The notes: generated by a model not told the origin, from the letters alone. Positions 1 to 11,752 are shown, counted from the first letter of the stretch. The stretch: 60,000 bases of DNA from Tubulanus polymorphus (GCF_964204645.1 NC_134035.1:2744001-2804000); one strand, 5' to 3'. Program-made: numbers and translations.

Positions 1-892
1 ACGGGGCCAGCCAGCTATGTCAAGTTCAGTCGAAGAGGGAATCGTGTCGGGCAACATGTCTCCTGATTGAGAGTGAGTACTATATCTTCGGTACCGAATC
101 TGGGTCTATCAGACTCATTGCAGCCAGCCATATGCTTTTATCACAACACATATTGCCGGTCAATACGACATGAGATATACATGACAGGCCCTCGTGTATC
201 CCTGGACCCAGTTCCACAGTTGTAAGTTAAGATTTGACTTTGAGTTAAAACATTGAAAATGAATTAATCTTAACTCAGAGTTAACTCTAACTCACAATAG
301 TGGATCCAGTAGATTTGACTTTCAAGAGTCAATGAAACTCAATGAAAATGAACTAATTTTAACTCAGAGTTAACTCTAACAACTCACAATAGTGGTTCCA
401 GTAGATTTGACTCAGAGTTAACTCATTGAAAATGAACTAATTCTAACTCAGAGTTAACTCTAACTCACAACTGTGGAACCGGTTCCTGGATCCAGTTCCA
501 CAGTTGTGAGTTATAGTTAACCGAGCTAAAATCAGTTCATTTTCGATGAGTCGAATCTTAACTCACAACTGTGGAACTGGGTCCTGGACAGTTGTGAGTT
601 ACTATTTGACTCGATAGTCTAACCATCAATATGACGTCTGATAAAAGCGGCGAATGGCTGCAACATCTCTATTCTGGTTTTTCAGCGGTCACGTGCAATA
701 TATCCTCGATTCCTAAATTGGAAAATGGGGTCAATTCGGTTAAAGGTAACCATTACCTCGACTTAGCGGTCCAACGTTGCGCGCCTGGCTACAAGTTTCG
801 AACGAAAAGAGCCATTAAAAGTAGAAGACTGATTTGTTCGAGGGAAGGGGTTTGGATTCGCATCATCTTCGATCCGAAAGCGTATTGTCGGA
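1..892 (+). CDS. 3' part of a sushi/CCP-domain protein (partial; exons 1-72 and 686-892)
   Basis: Two exons of a gene that starts before the window. The second exon (686-892) follows a pyrimidine-rich acceptor ending at 685 and stops at a GTGAGT donor at 893. It is 207 bp and phase 1 at both ends, the classic symmetric layout of a sushi exon. It encodes one full sushi/CCP domain: first cysteine in V-T-C, then the N-G, R-C-x-P-G-Y, L-I-C, G-x-W and final Y-C positions, so all four disulfide cysteines and the conserved Trp are present. The first exon (1-72, reading from base 3) ends at another phase 1 GTGAGT donor, so the two join in frame; it carries four cysteines but I cannot name its domain. 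Sushi domains are extracellular binding modules found in complement-like, adhesion and receptor proteins. The full architecture is unknown. The end of the gene is not certain; a possible last exon is listed separately. Confidence 0.8.
73..685 (+). other. intron of the sushi gene, filled with repeats
   Basis: GT at 73-74 and AG at 684-685, phase 1 at both ends. About 390 of its 613 bp are the palindromic repeat element described at 203-589. Confidence 0.75.
203..589. repeat. two abutting palindromic elements with internal tandem units
   Basis: The motif GGACCCAGTTCCACAGTTG begins at 205, and its reverse complement (CACAACTGTGGAAC) returns near 466-479 and again near 564-577; a second forward copy lies at 490-508. 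This gives two back-to-back inverted-repeat units, about 203-488 and 485-589. Inside the first unit, a block containing ATTTGACT, CATTGAAAATGAA, AACTCAGAGTTAACTC and CACAATAGTGG recurs about three times (near 232, 313 and 403). The layout resembles a non-autonomous, MITE-like DNA element with internal expansion. No coding capacity is seen. Confidence 0.75.
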
Positions 893-1405
893 GTGAGTAT
901 CTGTTTGAACTTTATTTTCTCTCATTTTCAAACCATAATTTTTGATATTTCCTGAAAATTAGTTTAAAAAAAAACTAAAATAGGACGATTCAAGATAGTT
1001 ACAATCATATGTTAACGAATCGAATTTATCCATTTGAATATCTCTCATTAAAACCATATTTTCCATATTACCAAAAATTCATAACGACTATGAATTTTTG
1101 ATATTACTTATTTCTTTCCTAAAATATTTTGGCCACACAATAATAGCTTTAAGACAATGACCCTATTTACGATTATACAAATTGATTGTATGCATTTAGA
1201 TTATTTACTGACAATTATTCATTAGCATGAAGGCCGCAATGTCCTGAATATGCGTCAGAATATCTGGCTACCTCAGATATACAGTTATAATTCTGCATCT
1301 AACTCCGTAGCGTAAGGACTTCAAATATTTCATCAAGTATAGAAGAATATATTTCTAAATGATGGCTGATTTTATATAAGATTTTGATAACGATTGCACC
1401 CACAG

Positions 1406-1428
1406 AAGTGAAACATTGGGCTTCATAG
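1406..1428 (+). other. possible terminal exon of the sushi gene (weak)
   Basis: A pyrimidine-containing acceptor (CACCCACAG) is followed by a short reading frame. If joined in phase 1 to the sushi exon it adds seven residues after the last cysteine and stops at TAG. A gene end is needed somewhere between 893 and the arrestin start at 1840, and this is the best short candidate I saw. It could easily be chance, and the sushi gene may end differently. Confidence 0.15.
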
Positions 1429-1683
1429 GTAGGTATTCGGCCTGATAATCGTGCTAACTAGAAAATCCTACCCACAGAGCGCATTCCTGCTATGAAGGTA
1501 AGAGGACGGAGCGGAGCACGGGCGAATATCTGAATTCATATCTGGATTGATGCTTCTGATCTCGATGGTACGTCGTGGTACCTCGCATACGCCGATCCTG
1601 CCTATCCATCTCCTTATACTCTATACACACCACCGACCATACCAACCCGTTCTTTTATACTAGACTTATACATATACACCCGC

Positions 1684-1690
1684 TATAAAT
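1684..1690 (+). promoter_or_regulatory. possible TATA box of the arrestin gene
   Basis: TATAAAT in an AT-rich stretch about 155 bp before the arrestin ATG. The spacing would leave a 5' UTR of roughly 125 nt if it is used. No other core promoter element is obvious. This is motif evidence only. Confidence 0.25.
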
Positions 1691-1839
1691 AAACTACATA
1701 TAATATAAACACGGCGCGTAATACACGCTCTTTTTACCTGGATGCTATTAGCGCGCCGGCTGAACTGCAAAACCGTTATATACCGACATTTCTCTGAGAC
1801 GTTGCGGATGTTGGGAGGATTTTCGTCGTCCGGGTCAAG

Positions 1840-4800
1840 ATGCCGGGAAAAGTGTCGTTGTTTCATATAACATTCGATAGGGCAAATCCTGTGTATTACG
1901 AAGGCGAAACGGTCAGCGGATGTTTGACATTGCGCGCCGAGGAGCCGTTAAAAACTAAAGGTAAGTAACCTACTGAAATATATATCTTCATCTGTATAAC
2001 CACCCCTAGTATAACCTTTATGTATATTAAGTCTATATTTCTTTGATATATCCTTTTTATTAAAGGGCGGATCTAGGGTCTGATTCGGGGAGGGGTTGCA
2101 CCCTGAAAATAAGGCATATCATACGATTAAAAGGGCACCCGAAGAAAACTCAATACATTAACTCTATATATTTCTTTGGAAATTCAGGGAAATACAGCTT
2201 ATGAATTTAAAGTCTTTGGAAATCAATTTGATGTATTCTTCATTTTCCCGTAAATTTTCAAGGCAACTTTTAGGATGCGTGCGGACCCCCTGCACCCTTC
2301 CCTGCTAATTCGCCCACGTTTTAGACTGAAAAGGGTGGTAGTAACCACCTGAAATGTTTATTACTATTTTGATAAACGTTTTATGTTTGTTACGATAAGT
2401 CGGATACGTTATAAGTTCATCGCGTGCATATTCCAAATGAAGTTAGATTTTGTTAAGGTTGAATATGCATTATCTTTTTGAGAAAAAATCACCAAACCAT
2501 GCGCATTTTCAACTGTCAATCTCTTTTAACTTTGTGAGTATAGCCTTATTGATCAGATATACCTTCCTGTTTTAGATTAAGAAATTAAGAAAGTCTATGC
2601 TATTCCCCTATATCTAAACGTACAGATTTGCTTCTTTTCCTTCGAAATCCGAGAACGTTTCAAACGTTTCAAGCTTTATCAGAGGGGACCTGTGTGTATC
2701 ATTAAATCACATTCACCGCGTGGAACTTAATAAGTCTATTAAGAAAAAAATCACTTGCATATCTATAGTACTTGTAGGTTAACAGATTTCATATGAAATC
2801 ACGAGCTTTATTAGAAACGCATATTCGATTATTAGGTATAGGATAAATGGCGAAACACTAGGGAGATTGACTTATTGAAGAATACCGAATGAGCAGGGAA
2901 CTACAATTAAATCATGAGTGACTCGAAAATAACCAATAGCGACCCCTAGGGGATACCTAAATCTCGTCATTTGAAATCTGGTAATTTCGAGCAATATTTT
3001 ACGAATAATAATCTACTATTCCGAGCAAGCTACCGCGAGAGGTAACTCAATTACGAGATCAAAACATAAATATTATTACAACACATCCAATTAACCATAT
3101 TACTGCGGGTTTACCCTGTCAGCCGGGTAGCTCGATTTGAATCACCTGCGAAAACCGATGTGCAACGGGCAGCCTCGCGTCCGACATGAAAAACTCCTAA
3201 TTACGGTAACTTCATTCGTCGTTGATTAAGGTAACGATAAAAGTTTCTACCGCTTTCTACAAAATATAATATTGAACCGACGCTAAGTCATTGGCCAATG
3301 ATTATAGAAAAATAAACAGAATATCAATTGATAAGTTTATTAGCTGTCTCACCATACATCTATAAACTTCGTACGTAGTTAATACAAGGCCGAATACAAG
3401 CAGACTATACCCACAAATAATAACACCCACACAATTGGATTCTAAATCTCATAAGTACCGACGATATAAACTCACTCAATAAACTCACGAAGTATCCGTT
3501 CGATTTGCAATTAGGAACTTACAACATTGCCGAATACAGATAATGGAAAAACTTAATTTTGGATCTATTCTGAAACAGTCACAGTTAAGCGCAGCTATCC
3601 CCCATAGTTGTAGCGATCTCGACTAAAAAGTGTCACAAAGCTTAAAGACTACTTTAAAAAAAAGACATATTACGACAAACGTACTTTTCGAACGGATGAG
3701 AAGATAGGACGCTGGAAAACTGACAAATCGACCGTATACACAAGAATAGATATAATATTTCGAAAATCTCCAAGCCTTGTAGACGTGCTCGTCGAGTCAA
3801 GGGCAGAGAATATTTCATTTATATTCATCCAGTTTGCGATACCGTTAACGATATACGGGTACCGCAAAGATACAAGTTTTTTTGCACGCCTACTTATCAT
3901 TTTAAAATGACAGCAGTCAGTTTTCTGGAGAAACGCGAGAAAAAAGAAATGCACATGATATCGAAGTAAAAGTTCTTCGCGAACTTCATAACTTTTCACG
4001 ATAAGAACGAATGAAGCGAACACAGTATATAAGCCGCGTATAGGATATAAATATCTGCTTTTATCGCTTTGCGTTCTATTCCCCCGGTATTTCCGACCGA
4101 GTCAAGGTTGGTTCTTCGGTATCGTGTGTGTGAAAAAAGAGAGATTATATCTTTCGTTCGATTCGAACTGGTTTCAGAACTGATATCGTGTCGAATCTAT
4201 CATATTCGGAATCCAGTTCCGCAGTGCGAATGAGAGTTAACTCTGAATTCAGGATCCAGTTTCACACTTGTGTAGGCTAGAGTTCACTCTGAACTGAGGA
4301 TCCAGTTCCACAGTTTTCGTTTTAGAGTCCATGGTTAGAGTGAACTATGGACTCAGGATCCAGTTTTGCAAGATTTAAAATCAGATCATTTTCAATGTTT
4401 CAACTCTGAGTAAAATTAAACTATGGACAATGTTTGACTAGCCAGTCCCATATATTTTATGTGTATTTTGCTGTAAGGGAGATAGATCATAATATCTTCT
4501 GAAGACCGAATCATCGTCATCATTTGGCTTAAAATTTTGCTAATATTGCTGGGAGTTTGTTCTTATGAGTTAGAGCATTAAGTCCGTGGTAACAACACTG
4601 ATCCAGTTCCACAGCTCAGGGTCGTTAACTTAGATTTCAAAATTGATTCATTTTCAATTAGAAGCTTCAAAATAGCCCAACGCCCACGGCCAGGAAAAAA
4701 CGTTTGAAGTGTTTTGTTAAGCCGTGTGCGTTGGGTTATGATTTCGAACTGTGTAGCCGGGTGCTGTGTCAGTTATCCAGTCTAGGTCAGGATTATTAGC

Positions 4801-7800
4801 CAAAACATCGGAGATGAATTCATTTTAACGCTATATAGACTCAAATCGTAACTAACCGTGAACTGGATCCTGGAGCGCCATCGGGGGAACATTATCATCA
4901 GTCCTGAAATCGTGCGCTGGTATTCAATAATGTTATGCTGCCAGATGGACGAATTCTAAGATATCGAGTCAAAGGAAACGAGGGAAGGTTGTTTTTAATC
5001 TCAACAGCGGCTTTTATCGCGGTATTTACGTCAAGATAGATCGCTCTTGAAGTACAACGGAGCATTGTGTGCGGATACATCGGCATACGAGCTAGCTGGC
5101 GCGCTATATACCCGCATACCCCGGCGTCTATATCGCCTAAACAACTGAAATTCCCGTCCGTCGTCGGAAAAAAATCAGCGAATTATAAGAAAGTTCTTCA
5201 TTGTCAAAACGACGGTATAACTTTGAACGCGGAATTTTGTTTTGATTTCGCAGAACTTATTCCGTTCATATTATATACTCGCAATTTCCTCTCATCATTA
5301 ATCCAGTTCGTATGTACATAGCCATCGAATACGGTGTGATCGCGCCGTACGATGTTTTCATTGCTTCATAACCGGTTGTTTATCGTATCCCTGTTTACAC
5401 ATACTGAATTACACCGTATTTCGCGATGCAGTTTCGTTTCGCTTCTTTTTCGCTCACCAGTTATATCTATATGGAAGATAACTCTCGGAAAAAGCTCGGC
5501 AGCCACCGAACTTTATTTCACTGTATACGTTTTCCCGCAAATATTGACATCGTATATTCTGAACCGCGATGAAGATTTAATTTCTTAAGTTGCTAATAAT
5601 ATATATATGTATAATCATTTCGTAACCGAGTTGCGCAATAAACTGAATGTAATAGATATAAATGTACATTGCCCTACACAGTAATATGAAGGATGGCTCG
5701 TTGCTATTTCGGACCCTCTCTTCTTGAACTTGCGGCCACTGGAAGCCCTTGCGTCATCCCGAGGTTACTCATCCTTTTCTTTTCGACCCGAATTCCAATT
5801 AACTTTGCCCTTACACGGCAGTACGAAGCAAGGCGGGTCCCATTGATCGTTGCCATATCGGACCCTCTCTGCAACTTGCGGCCACTAGAAGCCCTTGCGT
5901 CATCCCGAGATTGCTCATTCGTTTTCTTTTCGATCCTAGATCGTCCTCTGTCAATACTATAAGACGAGGTAAGTTCGTGGTTTATTTCATTTTATTTCAT
6001 GGTCTTCACCGCTTCACTTTCTAGGTGTGCGTCTGATGTTTTCGGGTAAGGCGCATGTCGGCTGGGATTATGACTCGAGCGGAGGCGCCGAGAGACAGAG
6101 GGAATACGGAGATATGGCCAGAGTTGTAGAAAATCATTCCAATGACGAGACGTATCTGAACTGTACCGTCTGCGTGTGCGGCGACTCGCGGAAAGGACGT
6201 TGCAAATGTAAGTAATAAATTTCATCAAAACCCGATGATTAATGAGGACCCTGATCCTCATAGCCCTAAACTCTACCCTCTAGACTATATGTCCTCATTT
6301 TCTACGGTTGAAAAGGCGGCCATTTTTGTTTTCTCAGAACTAACGACATTCGTCATGCCACCAGCTTTATCCCGCTAGATGTCTATTGCTAAACTAAAAT
6401 AGAACTTTAGGATCCATATACAATTTAATTATCATTCATCACCATTCGTGGAAATGTGATGAAGTGTGGATAGTCTCTCTGGGCATATAGTGTTGTCATT
6501 TTGCACACTAGTGAACCTGGTGGATCCTCGCTTGCCACGAGCGGAATCCTCGATTGCCCGCAGACGAACGTAGACCAAGAGTCGTCAATCGGAAGTAAGA
6601 AAGCGCGTGTAAAGATATTCGAGTGAAACGAATTTCGCACACACTCACACTGTGCATTAACGGGTTTAACATCTCGGCGAATTAAGTATTTGTGTAGAAC
6701 GCCGCAATCGAGCTGAGAACAAACTGAGATTGTGTTGATAGTAACGAGGGGATAAAAATAAACCGTACCGTGGAAATAGTTTCGATTATATTTGACGTTT
6801 CCACTGAATTCTACTCGGCGTTAGCGAAAACCGAATGTCGGTGTTAATTTCTAGCTGAATAAGCTGAAGTTTCAAAGTCGATTTAGTCCACGTCGAAACG
6901 GTTGCAAACGTTTCAAACCTAAGTTAGAATTTCTCCGTAATGAATGCGATATCGCGGCACCGCAGAATCACTGGAGGTATTGCATCAAAATTGTTATCCT
7001 ATCTCCATTTCTCATATTGTAGCTCAGCGGCTAGGGGTGGAATCGACATTACTACATGATAATGACGAGATCTAGAAATTATACTTGCCAATAGATATTA
7101 TTTTCCATCGCAATAATGTGTAAAATTATTCAAGATTTTTTGGCATTCCGATATCTATGAAATACAATTTCAAGTCTAAACATTAATAAAACTGGTGGTT
7201 TCCAAAGTCAAGTAACTGAGTCTAATGATGAGTGACAGAACCCACCATAAAATTTGAAGAAAAAAACTATAAGAGAATCTGACGTTTCGACTCAATTCTA
7301 AATCTAATTTTCAAAATCGGATTTTACTTTATTGATGAAATTCTCTGCCAAATTCAGCATTCAGAAAAACAACACGAGTCCGTAGAGGATAGTTGTTTAT
7401 TTATTTTCGACGTTTCGGCTATATTCATATAGTCATCTTCCTGATTAAAACTATTAGGTGACTACAAGAATATAGTCGAAACGTCGAGAATAATTCTAGA
7501 AAAACCATCCCGGACTCATTTTCCTTTTCAGAGTGTTGGATTTTCTCAAGACGAATTGATTAATTATATTTTCTCTTCGTTTATAAACAGGTGGATATAA
7601 CAACAATAAGGAATTCGTCCTGGAACCGAATCAATACATGTTTCCGTTCAAACTGGAACTTCCCGAGAACTTACCGCCGTCGTTCGAGAGTAAATTCGGT
7701 TGGATACGTTACGAAATCAAGTGTAACCTAGACATGACCAGGTCGATGGACGTGCGAGCCAGTATGCCGTTCACAATCAAAGCCACCGTAGACCTTAACA

Positions 7801-10632
7801 AATACCCCGAAATGAAAGTAATGATAGTTTTTTTTTCTAATTCCGTTAATTGTATCGCATTTTAGCGACAAAAGCTGATTCGGAATATTATAACGCCGAC
7901 GGAATGGAAATCTCCCAGTAATTCTAAAACTGATTGGATTTTGAAATTTACTTGAGGTCGAAGATCTAAACTTTGAAAACATTGCAAAATCGGTTCGATC
8001 ATTAAGACTGGTGGATATTTAGTTGGCTATAAAACCAAGATTCGTTAAGACTGATCTCAAATCTAGATACAAATTCATTTTTTCGATGGTTCATATTTGT
8101 TACTGTCACGCTATAGACCACAAAAAAGTATTAACTCTTAAAATCATTTGAAATCATTTGAAGTAAAATGAGTTAAAGAAGAAATCTAATTGTCGATTTA
8201 TGAGAGAAACCTTTTTGTGAAACTGATCTACATATTCGAAGCCAGTTTGATACAGTTTGATAAGACATTTATTGCGATTTTTCTTTTTCTTAATTTCCAT
8301 TCAATTTAATTTGATTCATTCAGATTCCAAAGGAAGTTGAGAAAGGCAAGACGTTGTGTTGTTGCTGCTGCGAAACGGGGCCCATTCGAGCTCAGTTGAT
8401 TCTGGAACGGACGGGATACGTTCCCGGCGAGGGCATCAAACTTATGGGCGAAATAGAGAACGACGCCAGACGCGAGATACAGAAGACGGAGGTGAAACTA
8501 TTGCAGGTATTATAAAAACGGGATTCGGGTTCAACTGCTGCCCGAGAAATTAGAATTTATCTCACTTGAATTCATCCACGATACCACCACGCGGTATCTG
8601 TGAACATCAGACCGTGTTCCTCTGGTTGTTAGTATAGATAATCGCAGTAATGTCACTATCAGACCGGATTTAGGGGGTCACGCACTGGCTAATGCATTTT
8701 TCCAAATTTAGATTTTGATTTATTGCTCTAGAAATTGTACAATTTCTTCGAGCACAGGATACAGGAAAACATCAGTTTGCATCAGTTAGGTTACAGTTAC
8801 TGACGCTGGCTATCGATATCTTTTTGATTTGAGAGAATTATTAGCATGGCTCATCAATGGCCGACCCGGGGTAAAATGTAGTGAGGGCTTTACCGAGCTT
8901 TCAAGAAGGAAATCGTCCTTCTAGCTGGAAAGGGTAATCTGGCATCAGATCTTCAGAAACTTCAGAATCAGCCAAATTGTGGATCGTGGTTTTAGAGATT
9001 TTTCTTCAGCATAATATGACCTTTTGACAAGTTCTTTTTGATAATGAGGCACTCGAAATTGTGTGGGTTTTACGAAAGTTCCCGACCTGTGTATCTGGAT
9101 TTGGTTTGTGGAATAGTACCGGTATATCGAAGATTAAAGATGACCTCATTTTTTCACTTCAGAAAATCAAATGCACCGCGAGCGACGGCGACACGCAAGA
9201 GATCACTAATGAAATCAATAAGATTTACGGAGATGTGATCAGAGCTGGTCGGACGTTTTCCTGGGAGGATTACGTGTTGCCGGTCGGGAACAATCTTCCG
9301 CCGTCGCCGCTGCCGAGATGTAGAATTATCAAAATCACGTACACGTTAGAGGTGGGTGTTTAGGGTCGCAGCTAGAGCCTGTCATTAATTGGAGGGGTGC
9401 TAAATTCGACTCGACCGAAGTTATGATCGGACAAGCGAGCCCGCTACAAGGGTTATAGGGCCTAACGGGGAGTCGAGGATAAGAAAATTTTCGAAAATAT
9501 ACGTTAGACTATGAGCCAGGGTAAGTTGATGAAGTCACGCGCAAAGAACTCACTTGCTACAGGAGTTGAGTACGGGATTTTTGGTGAAACTGGTGGACGT
9601 TCCCAGGTCAGAGGATTGCGTTCGCACCAAACGGTCCCCCTTGGCTAAGTGACTCGAAGGCAGCTTTACTTTTTATGAATCTCTTCATGGGGACTGGAAG
9701 AATTTCTGATATTATATTGACTTATGCGGTTATTACCGTTGAGCATTATTTTGTTTGTAAATTTTGTAATCAAGAATTTTATTGTAAGAATTGTTGGCAT
9801 TAGCCTTTGACATTGTTTAGCAAAACGTATATAATGATAATGATTTGAAATATGCAAGGCTAAATCCGAATTCAGAAATGCAACTTCGTTCAAGCAATAT
9901 AATCTCTTCGCAGTTGACGGTTCACATACCGGGACCGACCAAAAAGCTGAAAATAATGATCCCACTGGTAATCGGTACGCAACCGTACGACGGCATGTAT
10001 TCGCCGTATGTACCGCCCCACGGGTTTCTACAAGGCGGAAAACCTGTCCCCAGTTTGATATCTACTCAAACTAGCTTCGACGAGGTGACACCTACATCAG
10101 GAATCGCCAGTAAGTAGACATGGATTATGAATGAAAATGTCGCAGATAGTATATTCTATTCAATGGACGAGAAATGGGACTTATGTCTAATTATTTCCGT
10201 CTGACATCCATTTTCTAGGATGTTTCTCCTAAACATTTTCTCCTTCTCTTAAACTCAATTGGTGAAACTGTGCAGTTCAGATAAACCATCGAATTTATAT
10301 CCATTTAACACTGTTTTTGAAGGATTACTAAAAGTCTTCTTTAACTCATTTGAATCTGAGAAAAGGAACTCCATTTTATTCAGTTCTACAAAATGCTCCA
10401 ATGATTCGTTACCGCCTAGGAAAACAATTCTGAATTCTGAATTTTTCCACCACCTCCATCATGCCCAGTCTTCCCGATACGCTATATAGATGTGATTTTT
10501 TTTAGATCATCCTTGTTCGATGTGGTTATTTTCGCAGGTAATTCGCCGTACATGTATCGCCCGGCTAGCATGAACATGGACTCGTTTAGGTCTCAAGACG
10601 ATTACGCGAATCACTCGTTATCCCGCCGATGA
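1840..10632 (+). CDS. alpha-arrestin (arrestin domain-containing protein, ARRDC/TXNIP type), 7 exons, 397 aa
   Basis: Exons: 1840-1960, 6025-6207, 7591-7817, 8324-8506, 9163-9351, 9914-10109 and 10538-10632. All introns are GT-AG and phases match throughout (1,1,0,0,0,1). The ATG at 1840 is the first after an in-frame TGA at 1795. The N-terminal arrestin domain spans roughly residues 5-175, with G-V-R-L-M-F-S-G-K-A at 41-50, W near 53 and F-P-F-K-L-E-L-P before the L-P-P-S-F segment. The C-terminal domain spans roughly 186-320 and opens with K-T-L and five cysteines (189-193), then G-P-I, G-Y-V-P-G-E and I-E-N. Family members act on the cytosolic side of the plasma membrane and endosomes as adaptors linking membrane cargo, such as receptors and transporters, to NEDD4-family ubiquitin ligases. 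The tail after about residue 320 is short and Pro/Ser-rich. It has P-P-H-G but no P-P-x-Y, which is unusual for the ligase-recruiting members. Which ARRDC paralogue it matches cannot be settled by eye. Confidence 0.93.
2062..2330. repeat. dispersed repeat in arrestin intron 1
   Basis: Begins with a GGGCGGATCTAGGG-like end and finishes with a GACCCCCTGCACCC-to-TTCGCCC end, giving imperfect inverted termini. A relative with GGCAGATTTAGGGG, GGGGGTCCGGACCC and CACGCATCCT lies near 56145-56340. It looks like a short non-autonomous element; the family is not named. Confidence 0.4.
4210..4625. repeat. fragments of the CCAGTTCCACAG palindromic repeat family
   Basis: GGATCCAGTT(C/T)(C/T) motifs followed by CACAG- or CACAC-type sequence and GAGTTAACTCTGAA-like blocks recur near 4211, 4253, 4295, 4355 and 4598. 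This is the same family as the element at 203-589 but more decayed. It lies in arrestin intron 1. Confidence 0.55.
5693..5940 (+). repeat. two-copy direct repeat near the end of arrestin intron 1
   Basis: About 100 bp is present twice, near 5693-5792 and 5841-5940. Both copies share TCGGACCCTCTCT, CTTGCGGCCACT and GAAGCCCTTGCGTCATCCC, then a pyrimidine-rich end. The copies differ at scattered bases and a small indel. The second copy ends about 85 bp before the acceptor of exon 2. Confidence 0.75.
7404..7495. repeat. inverted pair of Penelope-type hammerhead-like motifs
   Basis: On the minus strand near 7404-7444 and on the plus strand near 7455-7490 the same layout appears: a hairpin stem (GACTATA or GACTACA paired with TATAG(C/T)C around a 4-nt loop) followed at once by GAAACGTCGA. 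This matches the stem II plus GAAAC part of minimal hammerhead motifs known from Penelope-like retroelements. The upstream CUGANGA box is degenerate in both copies, so they are probably inactive remnants. They lie in arrestin intron 2. Confidence 0.5.
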
Positions 10633-10675
10633 GGGCATGGACGAGGTTTAACTCACGATTTTAATTCGTAGAAAA

Positions 10676-10681
10676 AATAAA
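10676..10681 (+). terminator. candidate poly(A) signal of the arrestin gene
   Basis: AATAAA 44 bp after the arrestin stop codon. A second AATAAA at 10946-10951 would give a 3' UTR of about 330 nt and is equally possible. Confidence 0.4.
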
Positions 10682-10682
10682 T

Positions 10683-11706
10683 AATCGGATTATTCTTTCG
10701 ATAGCAAAAATGAAATGCATTGGAAGTTAATTTCCATATTTAAAAGATATATTCTGTGACCTGATAAATGCGTTGAAAGGGTAACAGTAAGTCTTTGCTG
10801 AAAGCAATAGGCCAAAGCATTGTGTGAATTTTTTGTGATGAATCTTGTAAATAGTACTCGCAATATTAAAACTTATGCAAGACCATCTAAACTATGATAT
10901 ATACATAATCGATAATAATATGTAATTTGCATAATCATCGTTATTAATAAAATATCAATTTATCGTTCGACATCTTGTTGTTTGAAATGTTTGAAAATGG
11001 ATGCAGCGACGAGGCGAGGTAAAAGCCACACCGATACAACCACTAGCGGGGATGGCTGGAGTAAAAGAAGACCGAATAATATACAGTCGTAGAAATCATT
11101 GTTTAAAACCTTATTAATTTGCCTGAGAAAAACAACTTAAACTTGGAGAGATTTGTACACGGCCGAATCATGAAGTTTAGGCGAACGAAAAAAGCTGGCT
11201 CAGACTGTCTACACGGTGTATTAGGACAACTAAAGATGATATCATCATCGCGTCCGTCCATTGCTTAATCGTAGCGAGAATTCAGTTATTCGCCAATGGA
11301 TTTTAATTTGCCTGATATAAAATATTATGGCCGAAAATATCAAACGTACTTGATAGGTTGCTGGCGGGCAAAATCGGATGAAATAGTGCGTCACCCTGAC
11401 TATGATGGGACACCTTAAAGATTTCGAGCCCATGTTTAGAAAGGTACTGCCAGAGGACTTTTAAAACCTCGGGAAGAAACGTTCATGGCATTTCGTGAAA
11501 TGCGTATTACATGTATAAACGTTTGATTATAGATTTGATTATCTTATCACTATTTTTTTGAATAACTGTCAATATGTATACATATTAACAGATTTAAGGT
11601 TTTTCAGACGTCGAAATAGACATTATAATATTATAGGCGTCACATGCGCCGAATCCCATGGTAACTTATCACTGAATATATCGACGTTCATGTTGATAGT
11701 TTTTGT
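10683..11706. other. spacer between arrestin and carboxypeptidase genes
   Basis: AT-rich. It holds the alternative poly(A) signal at 10946 and otherwise nothing I can support. Confidence 0.4.
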
Positions 11707-11713
11707 TATAAAA
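11707..11713 (+). promoter_or_regulatory. TATA box of the carboxypeptidase gene
   Basis: TATAAAA 40 bp before the ATG. A start about 30 bp downstream would give a very short leader of roughly 15 nt, typical of strongly expressed secreted-enzyme genes. It also argues that the upstream in-frame codons are not translated. Confidence 0.5.
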
Positions 11714-11752
11714 CCCGCAAGAAGGAAACGATTTTTCGCAGATCCATACAAT

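Larger units (their letters stand above)
893..1839. other. spacer between the sushi exon and the arrestin start
   Basis: AT-rich DNA. Apart from the weak terminal exon near 1406 and a TATA-like site at 1684, I see no supported feature. The arrestin 5' UTR must lie in its last part. Confidence 0.4.

Noticed and set aside
5067-5588. Two adjacent short frames in arrestin intron 1
   Set aside because: No domain, no splice support, and they lie in a repeat-bearing intron.
11558-11752. In-frame extension upstream of the carboxypeptidase ATG
   Set aside because: A TATA box at 11707 and the well-formed signal peptide starting at 11753 argue that this part is promoter, not coding.
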